Source: Areca catechu
Taxonomy: Eukaryota > Streptophyta > Magnoliopsida > Arecales > Arecaceae
Direction of reading: 5' to 3'
DNA length: 64,000 nt
NCBI GenBank assembly: GCA_021397845.1
Contig: CM038051.1
Span: 14,718,327 to 14,782,326, forward strand
Every line of letters begins with the position of its first letter. Position 1 is the first letter of the stretch. The notes beneath the pieces are model-generated. The model did no database searches. It saw only the letters and a list, made by a program, of their open reading frames with translations, and had not been told where the DNA came from. Of this stretch, positions 46,901 through 54,323 are shown in pieces. The position numbers were made by a program, and so were the translations under genes.

Positions 46901-49900
46901 TAACTCATCACTCCATACCTTATTGTTTTGACAAATCTTGAAAATTAAGATGGCATGGAAATATGATTTTGAAAAGTAATTAGAAGCAGAACTTTGATAT
47001 CTTATTTTAGATCAGAAATTTTATAAAAGTTTGATGCAAGATCTTTGAACACTGTTGAATTTTGTTAAAGATTAAAATTGATTTCAATGACTTAAATTTT
47101 AGACTAAATTTATCGATTATTTATTCTGCTATTGTTTAATGATATCATGAAGAGATGCCTTGCATGCTTGTGAAGGGTGTTTTTTATGAGTATGCAGCAA
47201 TTGCCGCGACCCGAGGCTCACAATCTTGGGTCGGTGGCATGACAATGCCATTTTACAATGAAACAAAAAATAATAAAAAATAAAAATCTTTTTCTTTAAT
47301 TAAAATATTGATAATAGATTTCATGGGTGTTGTGCCAGCCCATGCTAGGTGAGGGCACTAGCCCCACATGTTAGATGTCAACCGGTACAAACCTGCAAGG
47401 ATCAACACTTGAACCATGATTAATGGCATGGGTAAATTAGCAAAAATATTGATTGCATCTGATAGTATGTCCAGTCTAATCTACAATTCAACCCTGCCAC
47501 AATGATTAACTTAGATTTCATCTAATATTATCCCTCTACATTTCTATCTTCACATGATTTTTCTTTCGTCTAATCTTATCCCTCTACATTTCTATCTTCA
47601 CATGATTTTTCTTTTTCTTACTAAAAGAGAATTGCAAATGCACGTAGACTAGTTACTAATTTCAAGCCTTCATGTAGTGGTGTAGTAGTAAAATCAATTG
47701 CATGGTCAAAATTATTGTACATTCTTCCAAGATGTAAGTTTCATGAGTATACATAAGGAAAGTTGTTTGCCATAAAAAAAAGCAAGCTCAGTTGGGGGAT
47801 AGATCTCTTCCCGTTCCAACAAGAAGAAGATAATCTACTTCATACAACTAGTTATAGGTCAAAGTCTCAGTGAATCCATAAAAAAAGGATTTCTTTCTCT
47901 CTTTAAACTCACTTCATTAGCAAATTATTTTGGTGAATTTAGTGATGGAGATATATACTTGTTGAGATAGGTTGACATTGGCACACAAGCCAATGCCATA
48001 CTGTTACATAGAAGGCCTTCTCCTATCTTATTTTCAATTATGTGGATGCTTGGGCATTCTTATAATTGTATACATCAAGATCTTACCATGATTTGTGTTT
48101 GTCTGCTTTTGCCTTTATTAGATAACCTCATTATCCACATGAACAAACTTCTTCTTTCCAAAGGAGAAAGAAGAATAGATCTTATTAATTCATGCTGTTC
48201 TTCGCAGGCACAATTATAGGTTCACTCTTGATACATGGACTGGTTCCCACCTCTTTCTCTCATGCACAAACAAGACAAATGTCTCCTTCGCCCCACCCAA
48301 CACCTCTGCTCATCATAGATGCCAGACTTCACTTCCAACTTCCTACTTACATCTTTCTCATCCTTTAGTCCACATACATCCACATGTTTCTCACTCACCC
48401 CACCTTTTTTCCTATTGTAGCCACTATTTGTATCTTAGCATTCCCACCACCCCAATCCCTTACCTTTATCTCATTGCCCCTATTGATTTAGGCTTTTTTC
48501 TCTTAAATTCTTTGTATATAATTCTATGTATATGATCCGAGGTTGCTTGTGGATACAAGTTTGTAGATCTATAAATTTAGCAAATTGACTTAAGGATATT
48601 TTGAAATTTTAATTTTACATTACCGATAATCTGATTATCATACCAAACATGTCAATCAAAATATCCAGTAATTTTATTGCAACATTAGCTACGTGTACCA
48701 AACACAGTAATCAATATTATCGGTAATTTAATTAATAGCAATCTATCTTGAAGGCAATCCACATTACTTTCCAAGATTGCCTAACGAAGCACCAAATGCA
48801 ACCTTAGAACAGATCAACAGACACCATTAATTAAAAAGAAGAAATGCCAAACCAATAGAAAAACAAAAAGATTTAATCTTATTCTCTTGCTATTATTTAT
48901 AAAGTCACCTTTTCCTATCAAATAAAAAACATTAAGTCACCTTTTCACAGTCCTCATTTTGTCTTATTTTTATTTAAAAACAGTGCACATATTTAAGTTT
49001 CCTCTCATTCTTTATTGAGATAATGCTATTTCCAATACACATGCATAGAAAATTCCAAGCAGAAACCAGATCTATTACCCGCTTCCTTTAGGAAGTCCTT
49101 CCATTAGAGCATGCATGGTCATTTCCAAATATAAGTGATGCTCATATAAATGCCACGCATGGGGGGATACTATTAATATAAGAACCATGGGGATGGCAGT
49201 TCTGAAGCATGCATATAATTTCTACATGCACATCAGAGAGACGGCTTTGTCCCCCATATGGTAGCATCTAGGTAATCAATATTGCAATTGGCACCGGTCA
49301 CCAGCGTGTGAGGAAACTCAGTGATGTCAACGGCATGCAGCAAGGTTCGACGTTCATCCTACCATCGTGATTGCCTTAGTTCAAAATCTCCTAAGATCTT
49401 GGTGAGCTCAGTGTAGAACTCCCTGAAAAGGGACACTAAACCCCATGAGACTCACAAATTGAAAGAAGTAGAAAAAGCACTTCTGTCCAACATTTGAGTA
49501 ATTTACCAATGGTTCGGTAGCTCAAACATATGATACATAGAGAGCATCTCCTATATCCATTCACCTATTTCTATTTTACTAATTTTTATATATAGCTTAA
49601 AATGCCGCCGGCCAAAATAATAGATTCAATTTATCCGTTATATCCAGACATCCTCTCCTCAAATCATAAACCTATTCTTAATCCTACCAAATTACAAATA
49701 GACGCAATAGTCAATACAACCCTGTATTATTATCTTTCCTCTGAAAAAATTAAAAAAAAAGACAGCTTTTTAAGTAAAACCCTTCTAAGACCCCTGCTAC
49801 AGTACATCAAATAAAAGCCTCAAAGAGATCCAAATTCGAATAGGATGAAACGGAAATATGACTTATGAAAATGGAACAAAACAAGAAAACTAGCGGCGGT

Positions 49901-50013
49901 GGAATCCGATACCCATGTTCGCGATTGCAAATGTCGCAGATCTCCATGTTCATCGCCCAATCCGGACCGATCAGCATGGTGCTCGTCGCCCGATGCGCCA
50001 ACGACCTCGTCAT
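16479..50013 (-). CDS. TOL: TOM1-LIKE (TOL) protein, ESCRT-0-like ubiquitin receptor, 10 exons
   Basis: Exons (minus strand, in order): 49913-50013, 30425-30503, 27190-27288, 26974-27090, 26542-26711, 25018-25099, 19127-19212, 18324-18509, 17418-17935, 16479-17071. Every junction is GT-AG, and the lengths sum to 2,031 bases, giving 676 residues with no internal stop. Residues about 10-140 form the VHS domain (MLIGPDWAMNMEICDICN, then KNCGDLVHMQVAEKDILHEM, then ARYPQYFAAYQELL). About 185-270 form the GAT domain. The rest is a Q/P/S-rich tail with DLLSGEDF at 346-353, PPWEAQ, and the C-terminal LFGDLVNLAKSKQNK typical of the long TOL6/TOL9-like group. In plants TOL proteins bind ubiquitinated membrane cargo and hand it to ESCRT-I for vacuolar sorting. 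The start at 50013 is the first ATG in frame before the VHS domain. The gene spans 33.5 kb because introns 1 and 6 are full of transposons. Confidence 0.93.
17418..17935 (-). CDS. TOL: TOL exon 9 (C-terminal low-complexity tail)
   Basis: 518 bases, including the TOL-typical DLLSGEDF and a Q/P/S-rich stretch. Acceptor TTCTGTAG, donor TTATG|GTAAGT. Confidence 0.92.
18324..18509 (-). CDS. TOL: TOL exon 8 (GAT domain end and linker)
   Basis: 186 bases coding SDEELLREGLALNDELQQIL and an acidic linker. Acceptor ATTTTACAG, donor CAAAG|GTAGTC. Confidence 0.92.
19127..19212 (-). CDS. TOL: TOL exon 7 (GAT domain)
   Basis: 86 bases coding GLTQGALVDLVDQCRSYKQR then VVHLVNMT. Acceptor ATATTCAG, donor ACTTC|GTAAGA. 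Confidence 0.93.
19896..19903. repeat. hAT 1 target-site duplication, left
   Basis: ATCCAGAT, identical to 24750-24757. Confidence 0.93.
19912..20125. repeat. hAT 1 left subterminal repeats
   Basis: About ten copies of GAACCGG or its complement CCGGTTC lie in two clusters, separated by an A-rich gap. Such repeats are the usual transposase binding sites of hAT elements. Confidence 0.8.
20954..24340 (+). pseudogene. hAT 1 transposase (BED finger, DUF659, C-terminal dimerisation), broken
   Basis: ATG at 20954 opens a frame with a BED-type zinc finger (CKWCNTELKGGG..KLKQHLAGG, about 21035-21110), interrupted by a one-base loss near 21070. A low-complexity linker follows, then the DUF659 catalytic part (21868-22230: MCDSWTGPTTRSIINF, ITDNGPQYRAAG, CAAHCIDLML). 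Introns are visible at about 22700-22790 and 22925-23000. The hAT dimerisation domain (WWVHFGG to SGCEHNWSTFGLIHSK..NRL) is at 23165-23370. A long Ser/Gly/Tyr-rich extension runs to the stop at 24338-24340. Stops at 21694, 21847 and 22267 disable it. Confidence 0.88.
24440..24595 (+). repeat. Telomere-like CCCTAAA repeats near the right end of hAT 1
   Basis: Around ten interspersed copies of CCTAAA/CCCTAAA occur, several in tandem, matching the plant telomere unit TTTAGGG on the other strand with spacer bases. Confidence 0.75.
24625..24741. repeat. hAT 1 right subterminal repeats
   Basis: Repeated GGTACCG, GGTACGG and ACCGGT motifs lie just inside the right inverted end. They follow a poly-A run. 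Confidence 0.75.
24750..24757. repeat. hAT 1 target-site duplication, right
   Basis: ATCCAGAT, identical to 19896-19903. The 8-bp length is typical of hAT insertions. Confidence 0.93.
25018..25099 (-). CDS. TOL: TOL exon 6 (GAT domain start)
   Basis: 82 bases coding LAEIENACSAIDILAQML to EPGNKK. Acceptor TTGTTCAG, donor AAAAAG|GTAACG. The following intron hosts a complete hAT transposon. Confidence 0.93.
25930..25969. repeat. Direct repeat, two 20-bp copies
   Basis: GCCAGAAGTGGATTGTGAA occurs twice, back to back. Confidence 0.9.
26138..26310. mobile_element. hAT-like MITE (173 bp) in TOL intron 5
   Basis: The ends CAAGGT.. / ..ACCTTG match hAT 1. Flanks are CTTCATAG (26130-26137) and CTTCATAA (26311-26318), a 7-of-8 duplication. 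The interior has degenerate GGTA(T/C)/ACCAGTA motifs and no coding capacity. Confidence 0.7.
26542..26711 (-). CDS. TOL: TOL exon 5 (VHS-GAT linker)
   Basis: 170 bases coding HAGAVFPRRPERSAPVF and the proline/serine linker to SDILTL. Acceptor CCATCAG, donor TTGAC|GTGTGT; phase 2. Confidence 0.9.
26974..27090 (-). CDS. TOL: TOL exon 4 (end of VHS domain)
   Basis: 117 bases, 39 codons, from QPDIHVKEKV to YFAAYQELL. Acceptor CATGCAG, donor TTG|GTATGC. Confidence 0.93.
27190..27288 (-). CDS. TOL: TOL exon 3 (VHS domain)
   Basis: 99 bases, 33 whole codons, LLETMVKNCGDLVHMQ to KIVRKK. Acceptor TTCTACCAG, donor AGAAG|GTTTCA. Confidence 0.93.
29680..29758. repeat. TATACA/TACATA microsatellite
   Basis: About 80 bases of alternating TA with interspersed CATA units border the MITE at 29759. 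Confidence 0.9.
29759..29940. mobile_element. hAT-like MITE (182 bp) related to hAT 2
   Basis: The left 70 or so bases (AGATTTTAAATC, then GGGAT and CATCCC motifs) resemble the left end of the hAT at 37372. Flanks TATAATAT and AATAATAT differ at one of eight bases. It has no coding capacity. Confidence 0.6.
30118..30265. repeat. Minisatellite, about 30-bp units
   Basis: Four full or partial copies of GGAAGAGAGATGAAGTACAG followed by TATGTAAGGT start at 30118, 30181, 30212 and 30235. Confidence 0.9.
30425..30503 (-). CDS. TOL: TOL exon 2 (VHS domain)
   Basis: 79 bases coding G/QAKDVIKGLKKRLGHKN then PKVQLLALT. Acceptor TTTACCAG, donor GACG|GTAAGC. It is separated from exon 1 by 19,409 bases. 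Confidence 0.93.
30504..31962 (-). other. TOL intron 1, part nearest exon 2
   Basis: AT-rich intron DNA with a TACA/CATA microsatellite (about 30993-31052) and an (AT)n run of about 36 bases at 31930-31964, into which the large LTR element inserted. No gene seen. Confidence 0.7.
31963..31967. repeat. Target-site duplication ATGCC, left
   Basis: Matches 47245-47249. It lies at the end of an (AT)n microsatellite. Confidence 0.85.
31968..33491 (+). repeat. 5' LTR of the gypsy-like element (1,524 bp)
   Basis: It aligns with the sum of 36926-37371, 45062-45514 and 46573-47244. It includes a degenerate array of about 30-bp units built on GATATAAGTGTGGTATTC (32735-32905). Confidence 0.88.
33791..34576 (+). 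repeat. 5' LTR of gag-protease element copy 2
   Basis: It starts TATTGGGCTAA, ends CCACAATA and aligns with 36038-36871. A TATA box CTATAAAAAC lies at about 34241. Confidence 0.83.
34625..35848 (+). pseudogene. gag-protease of copy 2, broken
   Basis: ATG at 34625 opens a gag frame (IKVDINRFDGKSSFF) with stops and shifts. A recognisable gag middle, Arg/Gly-rich linker and Tnt1-type protease end (KTHDR-like, then LISLSKLD-like pieces) follow. It ends with the same Arg-rich tail RRRRTVKFLLP and stop (35846-35848) as copy 1. No later pol domain is present. Confidence 0.75.
36038..36871 (+). repeat. 3' LTR of gag-protease element copy 2
   Basis: It starts TGTTAGGCTAA, which keeps the canonical TG lost in the 5' copy, and ends CCGCAATA. 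Confidence 0.83.
37364..37371. repeat. hAT 2 target-site duplication, left
   Basis: GATATGAT, identical to 45054-45061. Confidence 0.93.
37443..37527. repeat. hAT 2 subterminal 25-bp tandem repeat
   Basis: Units at 37443, 37468 and 37493, plus a partial one at 37518, share CATCCCGGTGGCC and GATCGGG. They are likely transposase binding sites. Confidence 0.88.
37945..41590 (-). pseudogene. hAT 2 transposase, broken
   Basis: On the minus strand an acceptor (TTTAAATTAG) at 41591 opens an exon with DPDIGWRFGKMGKDRHQW and a BED finger (KCNFCRYKNRGGG..LKQHLVGG, 41430-41530). A linker and FHFSHIPAW follow. DUF659 is at 40380-40690 (MCDDWSGPTRSIINF, VVIDNGANYMKAGK, CTAHCIDLMMKDIG) with a frameshift. 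Later exons give YYLNPKYQY and the dimerisation domain (EWWVQWG to SSGCERNWSTFAPIH, about 39230-39355). An acidic, then Tyr/Pro-rich extension ends near 37945. The first exon and ATG are not identified. Confidence 0.85.
42470..43200. repeat. T-rich, strand-asymmetric tract
   Basis: More than half of plus-strand bases are T, with very few G. This creates long hydrophobic-looking spurious frames. Confidence 0.8.
43250..43504. repeat. Tandem duplication, about 125 bp, diverged
   Basis: Two copies share the order GTTTTAACT/GTTTAACT, CCTTTTCTACTTTAG, GGTTTATATATG/GGTTCATGTATG and a T-rich end. Confidence 0.8.
44570..44895 (+). other. GC-rich, exon-like island inside hAT 2
   Basis: A CT-rich leader (CCTCCCTCCTCCCTCCT) precedes a plus-strand ATG at 44789 (PNANTDADADGSTSKK, then stop). 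An alternative longer frame from 44611 runs into a donor-like AATAG|GTTAGT at about 44842. Composition is unlike the rest of the element. It could be a captured host-gene 5' end or a transposon promoter; no product is recognised. Confidence 0.35.
45054..45061. repeat. hAT 2 target-site duplication, right
   Basis: GATATGAT. The intact target is preserved in the sister LTR at 32363-32370. Confidence 0.93.
45515..46572 (-). mobile_element. Solo LTR inserted in the 3' LTR of the gypsy-like element
   Basis: These 1,058 bases are absent from the matching place of the 5' LTR. On the plus strand they begin TGATGCTAC and end CCATATCA (TG...CA). A minus-strand TATA box CTATATAAAGG lies at about 45732, and degenerate AGGTCGAAGGT repeats at 46110-46300. 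Flanking duplication is imperfect (GATAT/GGTAT if the left edge is moved by three bases), so exact ends are uncertain. Confidence 0.65.
47245..47249. repeat. Target-site duplication ATGCC, right
   Basis: Matches 31963-31967, directly after the LTR end ATGACA. Confidence 0.85.
47521..47616. repeat. Tandem duplication, two 48-bp copies
   Basis: Both copies contain TTATCCCTCTACATTTC and CACATGATTTTTCTTT, with a few mismatches. Confidence 0.93.
49262..49445 (-). pseudogene. Unrecognised protein-coding-like fragment
   Basis: One minus-strand frame reads about 60 residues with a single stop (REFYTELTKILGDFELRQ, then DERRTLLHAVDITEFPHT). It is preceded by an acceptor-like CCCTTTTCAG. The composition is more gene-like than its surroundings. 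I do not recognise the family; it may be a gene fragment carried in by a transposon or a lost exon. Confidence 0.3.
49913..50013 (-). CDS. TOL: TOL exon 1 (start of VHS domain)
   Basis: 101 bases, residues 1-33 plus two bases of codon 34. The donor is CATGG|GTATCG. The short lead MTRSLAHRATST precedes the conserved MLIGPDWAMN. Confidence 0.92.
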
Positions 50014-50187
50014 TGCTGCAGCCCCAGCGAACCAGCAGCGAAGCAAAAGAAACACGAGAGTGGGATCTCGGCCGCGTAACCTCTTCCTCCGCCGATCGGC
50101 GAGGGGTGTGTCACGAACCCTTTGGGGGAGAACAACCCAAATCGATTCCTGAAGCCTCTCCTTTCCCTTTGCCGGAGAGGCGCTGGG

Positions 50188-50194
50188 TTTTATA
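50188..50194 (-). promoter_or_regulatory. TATA box of the TOL gene
   Basis: TATAAAA on the minus strand lies 175 bases upstream of the start codon. It is followed by a GC-rich, pyrimidine-containing leader. No other TATAAA is seen closer to the ATG. Confidence 0.6.
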
Positions 50195-52287
50195 CCTATA
50201 TTCCATTTAAAATGGAGGCGAAAAGGAAAAGGATATCACTTTCGCCACGGCTATCTTCGCGAGGCTCGCTTCGCGGATGCGCCTCCCTTTCTGTCAAGTG
50301 ATTTCATCTTTACCGGCCAATGGGAATGCGCCCATTTTCCGTTGTAAGTGTAGTGGGTTATCCAGGCGTGGCAGCGTCCTCCGCCACCACCTCCACATTT
50401 GGGTGGGTTAGGTAGGTGCCTCTCTCTTCTTCTCTTCTCCAGTGGAGTTGGGAACGAAAAGAATGCTCGCTATGTGGATCAGAAAAATCTCTTACCCATG
50501 AAGCATGAAGGAAAGAGAAAATTCGACTCCTCTCTAAAATCAATAATTAAATAAAAAATTCAGGTGTACCGGTTGAAATATTATTATTATTATTATTATT
50601 TGTTCCAATGATCGGCATCTTCATGTTATCGAATTGACATATTTAGATAAAAAAAATTTAAAAATTTAATATCTTAAATTAAACATTTTCTTATGAAATT
50701 GAGAGCCTAATAACTATACCGAATTTATTCACCTATTCCTTTTCTTTATAAAAATAAATAAATAATATCAGCTATAGCTTTATACTGATAATATTAACTT
50801 TTTATCTTAAGGATCATGCAACTATCACGTGGCATAGCACATTAGATGCACATGACCATCGAAAATATGGAAACATCGTCACATTGGTGTTTCACCAACA
50901 TACTCTGTGCAGTTTTGATTCTATACTATTAAATCTTATCACATGCATTATATATGATTGGTATAACAAATAAATGGGCATGATCTTGGTGGTTTGAGAG
51001 GTACTTAGTTTCAAGATCCATTAGGATTCAATCATCAATTTAGAAAGGAAAAACAAAAGAATAGGAAAGACTTGATGAAGTGGCTTGAGGTTAAGATTTT
51101 AAATGAAACGAACTAAAAGTTGGAGAAATATGATGAAGTTGGAGTTCTCGGCCAAATAACATGAAAATGAGTTCCATAATAGAAATATCTTGGAAAATCA
51201 AAAGTTATGCTCTTCAATAATCCATAAAAAGGTGGTCTTCGAATCTACAAAACTATTGAGTTGCTAGAAGATGAAATTGGGCTCAAGCATTTATCACACG
51301 ATAGTAGGGAAGATAGAGTTTTTATATAAGCATCGTGGTTGCTATTAATATAAGAACATCTTAGAATAAAAGTACTATATTGACAAGTATTTTTTAGGAC
51401 ATATATATTGACAAGTACTTATGAAAACCATTCTCCATACCACATCAAAAGGATTTGTTTTATTGATAATTTTTAAATAGTAATTGACAAAAAAAAAATG
51501 TATTTGCATGGCCTGTATGCCAAATATAGCAAATAGAAACCTTCCAATTACAATGGAGAGAGAAAGATTGTCTTTCTTGTATCATTGCATATCCTTTTTG
51601 GAATTGTTATTGTGCATTTTCTTTTTAACTAAAACAAGAGGATCAACACCTCATGACAATACAACTATAGTATGAATGTAAAGAATCACTAAGATTGCCC
51701 AAAAAAAAAAGAACCTCATGCGACATGTGTTCTCTTTTGATGATAACTTTCATGCTAATAAATTTGCAATTCAATTTCGTTCTTTATAAGCATGACTAGC
51801 AATAAAGTTAGAAAATGATGATCATGACTTAGGGATCCAAAGGCATTATATCCCTTTCTCTAGAATGCAATGAATACCTTTCCACCTAGGATCTGTTTGG
51901 TTGGAAATAATCTGACATGAAAAAATAAATCTTAAATCAAATTATCATGTTTTGTATAAAAAGTAGATGAGAGATATTTAAAAAATGATGGATCTTATAC
52001 TTATTTTTTAGAAAAAAAGTAAAATAAATATCATGAAAGATTAATATTTGATAAATTTTTGAGTGGTGGTAATCCATATTTAATAAAAATATTTTCAATA
52101 AAGTACATTTATGATCATTAAATTTATTTTGATATTTTTCTAAATTTATTTAATATTTTTTTATAAAATAATAAAATATAAATGATATTATATAAAAAAT
52201 TGTATGATTATAATTATTATAGAAAAAATTGATTGAATATGATAATACTATCTTAGTATTAAGAAATTATTTTTTTACTAATAGATA
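50195..52287. other. Upstream region of TOL without recognised genes
   Basis: GC-rich near the promoter, then strongly AT-rich. It contains an (ATT)n microsatellite at 50580-50602. No further gene or element is recognised. Confidence 0.55.
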
Positions 52288-53721
52288 TTATTACCGCCAG
52301 GATCGTCGTGACCCGTAGCTGCTGTCGGCGTCGGATCGTCCCTCGTCTTTTTGGGACCGGCCTGCTCTTCTGGACCTGCAAAACAAGGTTAGAGACCCGG
52401 GCCGGGGATTCCGACGCGGGCACTCCGACGGTCAAGTCAGTAACGACCCAGGAAAATAGATCCTCTTGGTCGAGCCCCTGAGGTAGACTCCACGCTAGGA
52501 GGAGTGAGTGATGTGTGAGTAGGGTGCAAATGTACTGGGAAAAGTGGGGGCCGAGGTGAACTGGAGCTAGTTCTCCTGTGTGGCCTCTTCTCCCTTGCTT
52601 GCTTGAGTGTGTTGGAGTATGTTCGTTGTTACCTCCCGGTTGGGGGTATCGCTGGCTCTCTTAAATCTAGTTGGTTGCCAAACGCCTACCTCGGGATCTC
52701 CCCTGTGTCAGCAGGCGCATGCGGCGATGTTTCGTGCCGTGGACGGGACATCTTTCCCGGTTCGTTATAGAGGAACCTGCTATGCTCTCTGACATTCCTT
52801 CCGGTCGCTCCGTTCTGGAAAACTTGGCAGTGCCTCGATCGGGGAGCCACCGTCCCTGGGATTCGAATCTCTTGGTTGACTTCCTCTTTCGGGCGATGCA
52901 GGCAATTGGTAGAGAGCGTGGTGCCTCGAGCAGGGAGCTTCTTCCTCTTCTGGTGTTAGTGGTAGCTGTGGGCAGTTATTACGGCCCGGTGGGCGTCTCT
53001 TCATGATCCTTGGGTGACTCGACGTCGTCCAGGGAGGGCGGCGTCGTCCCTTCGATGATTGGCATGTTCGTCCGAGGTGGACGCCGAACTGTGAGGCAGG
53101 GCTCGACTCCGGTCCAGGGGGCCCGACCTGGTGGAGGAGGGCAGTGCTCGACTCCGAGGGGCTCGACCTCAAAGGGGCTCCACTTGGCGGAGGAGGGCTA
53201 GGCTCGACTTCGGACCAAAGGGCTCGAATTCGAGGGGGCTCGACCTGGAGGAGGAGGGCAAGGCTCGACTCCTGCACAAAGGGCTCGACCTCGAAGGGGC
53301 TCGACCTGTCGGAGGAGGCAGGGCTCAACTCCGACCTAGGGGGCTCGGCCTCGGAGGGGCTCAATCTGGCAGAGAAGGTCAGTGCACGATTCCAGCCTAG
53401 AGGGCTCGGCCTCGGAGGGGCTCGACCTGGTGGAGGAGGGCTGGGCTCGACCTGGTGGAGGAGGGCTGGGCTCGACTCCGGCCCAGGGGGCTCGGCCTCG
53501 GAGGTGCTCGATCTGGCGAAGGAGATTGCTCGGCTCCGGCCTAGGCATCCCAATCTTGCAGGAGCCGACCTGGTGAAGGACGGAACTCGACTTCGACGAG
53601 CCGGCCCGATATTCTAAGGGAGCCCGACCCAGCAAAGGAGTCCGAGGAGAAGTGTCCATCGTGGCAGCTTTCTCTGACATGGCACCTGATAGGGATTACA
53701 CGTCAGCGTCCCGCCACATCA
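52288..53721 (-). repeat. 3' LTR of the Tat element (about 1.43 kb)
   Basis: Its plus-strand start (ACCGCCAGGATCGTCG) through about 52760 matches 63524-64000. The inner end CCACATCA (TGATGTGG in element sense) abuts the polypurine tract. The outer edge may be off by a few bases. Confidence 0.88.
53131..53523. repeat. GC-rich tandem repeat in the Tat LTR, about 61-bp units
   Basis: Seven or so units share GGAGGAGGGC, GGCTCGACTCC and GGGGCTCGACCTGG. One short unit of about 25 bases shows a local deletion or slip. Confidence 0.88.
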
Positions 53722-53737
53722 ATTGCCCCCCACTCCC
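53722..53737 (-). other. Polypurine tract of the Tat element
   Basis: GGGAGTGGGGGGCAAT on the minus strand directly precedes the 3' LTR start TGATG. Confidence 0.85.
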
Positions 53738-54323
53738 GAGTCTCATTGGCACGGGGCACTCCGGGCGAAAGGAGTAAATGCAATGTTGACATGGAAAGGC
53801 GAGAATCCGGTGCAATGATCGCCGCGATCTCCAGTGCTTCGTGGAGCGATTTCTCTAGGCTATCAGGAGGAGCCACGTGGACACTTCCAAGGAGTAGTTA
53901 TTACGGACGCAGAATTCAGAGTGACCGTAATCGAAATCGAATGCCAGGCTTGCCGATTGATGACATGTGGCGCGGACCATCGTTGGGGGAGCTGTAACGG
54001 TACAGTTGGGCACCGGTCACTTCGAAAGGAAAGGAAACTTTTTTCCAAAATATACCTTCTTTCGAATCATGCATGCCCGCCACCATACCGAAGCTCTTCT
54101 TTCGCTCCCCCGACTATCTTTATCTTTCCAAGTTCAGCAGGTTAGTCTCCTTCCTCCCCGTCCCGGTCGAGTAGAGACTTCGTTCTAGGTTCTTCCCCGG
54201 ACTCTTGTCCGTCTTCTCCTGTCTCCTTCTTCCTCTCCACCTTTTGCCTTCATCTTCTTCTTCATGTCCCGTTTCGGCCCAAACTTCCACCCCACAACCA
54301 ACTAGGGTGAAGCCAGGCCTTCT

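Larger units (their letters stand above)
31968..47244 (+). mobile_element. Ty3/gypsy-like LTR element in TOL intron 1, host of nested insertions
   Basis: LTRs at 31968-33491 and 36926-47244 (the second interrupted) both start TGTGATATCC and end ATGACA. The 5-bp duplication ATGCC is present at 31963-31967 and 47245-47249. Once nested insertions are removed, only about 350 bases of interior remain (33492-33790 and 36877-36925). So this was already a coding-free derivative, or was cut down before the copia insertion. The short interior end AAATTTCTTTTATGAGAGAA before the second LTR resembles the 3' end of chromovirus-type gypsy elements; the lineage call is tentative. Confidence 0.8.
36926..47244 (+). 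repeat. 3' LTR of the gypsy-like element, split by a hAT and a solo LTR
   Basis: The LTR pieces are 36926-37371, 45054-45514 and 46573-47244. Removing the hAT and the 1,058-bp insert leaves a length close to that of the 5' LTR, allowing for small indels. Confidence 0.85.
47250..49912 (-). other. TOL intron 1, part nearest exon 1
   Basis: AT-rich intron DNA with a 48-bp tandem duplication (47521-47616) and one coding-like stretch at 49262-49445. Otherwise I see nothing. Confidence 0.65.

Noticed and set aside
52780..53553. 257-residue minus-strand frame, Pro/Ser/Glu-rich
   Set aside because: It is the 61-bp LTR array read in frame; the composition is pure repeat and every other frame is also open.
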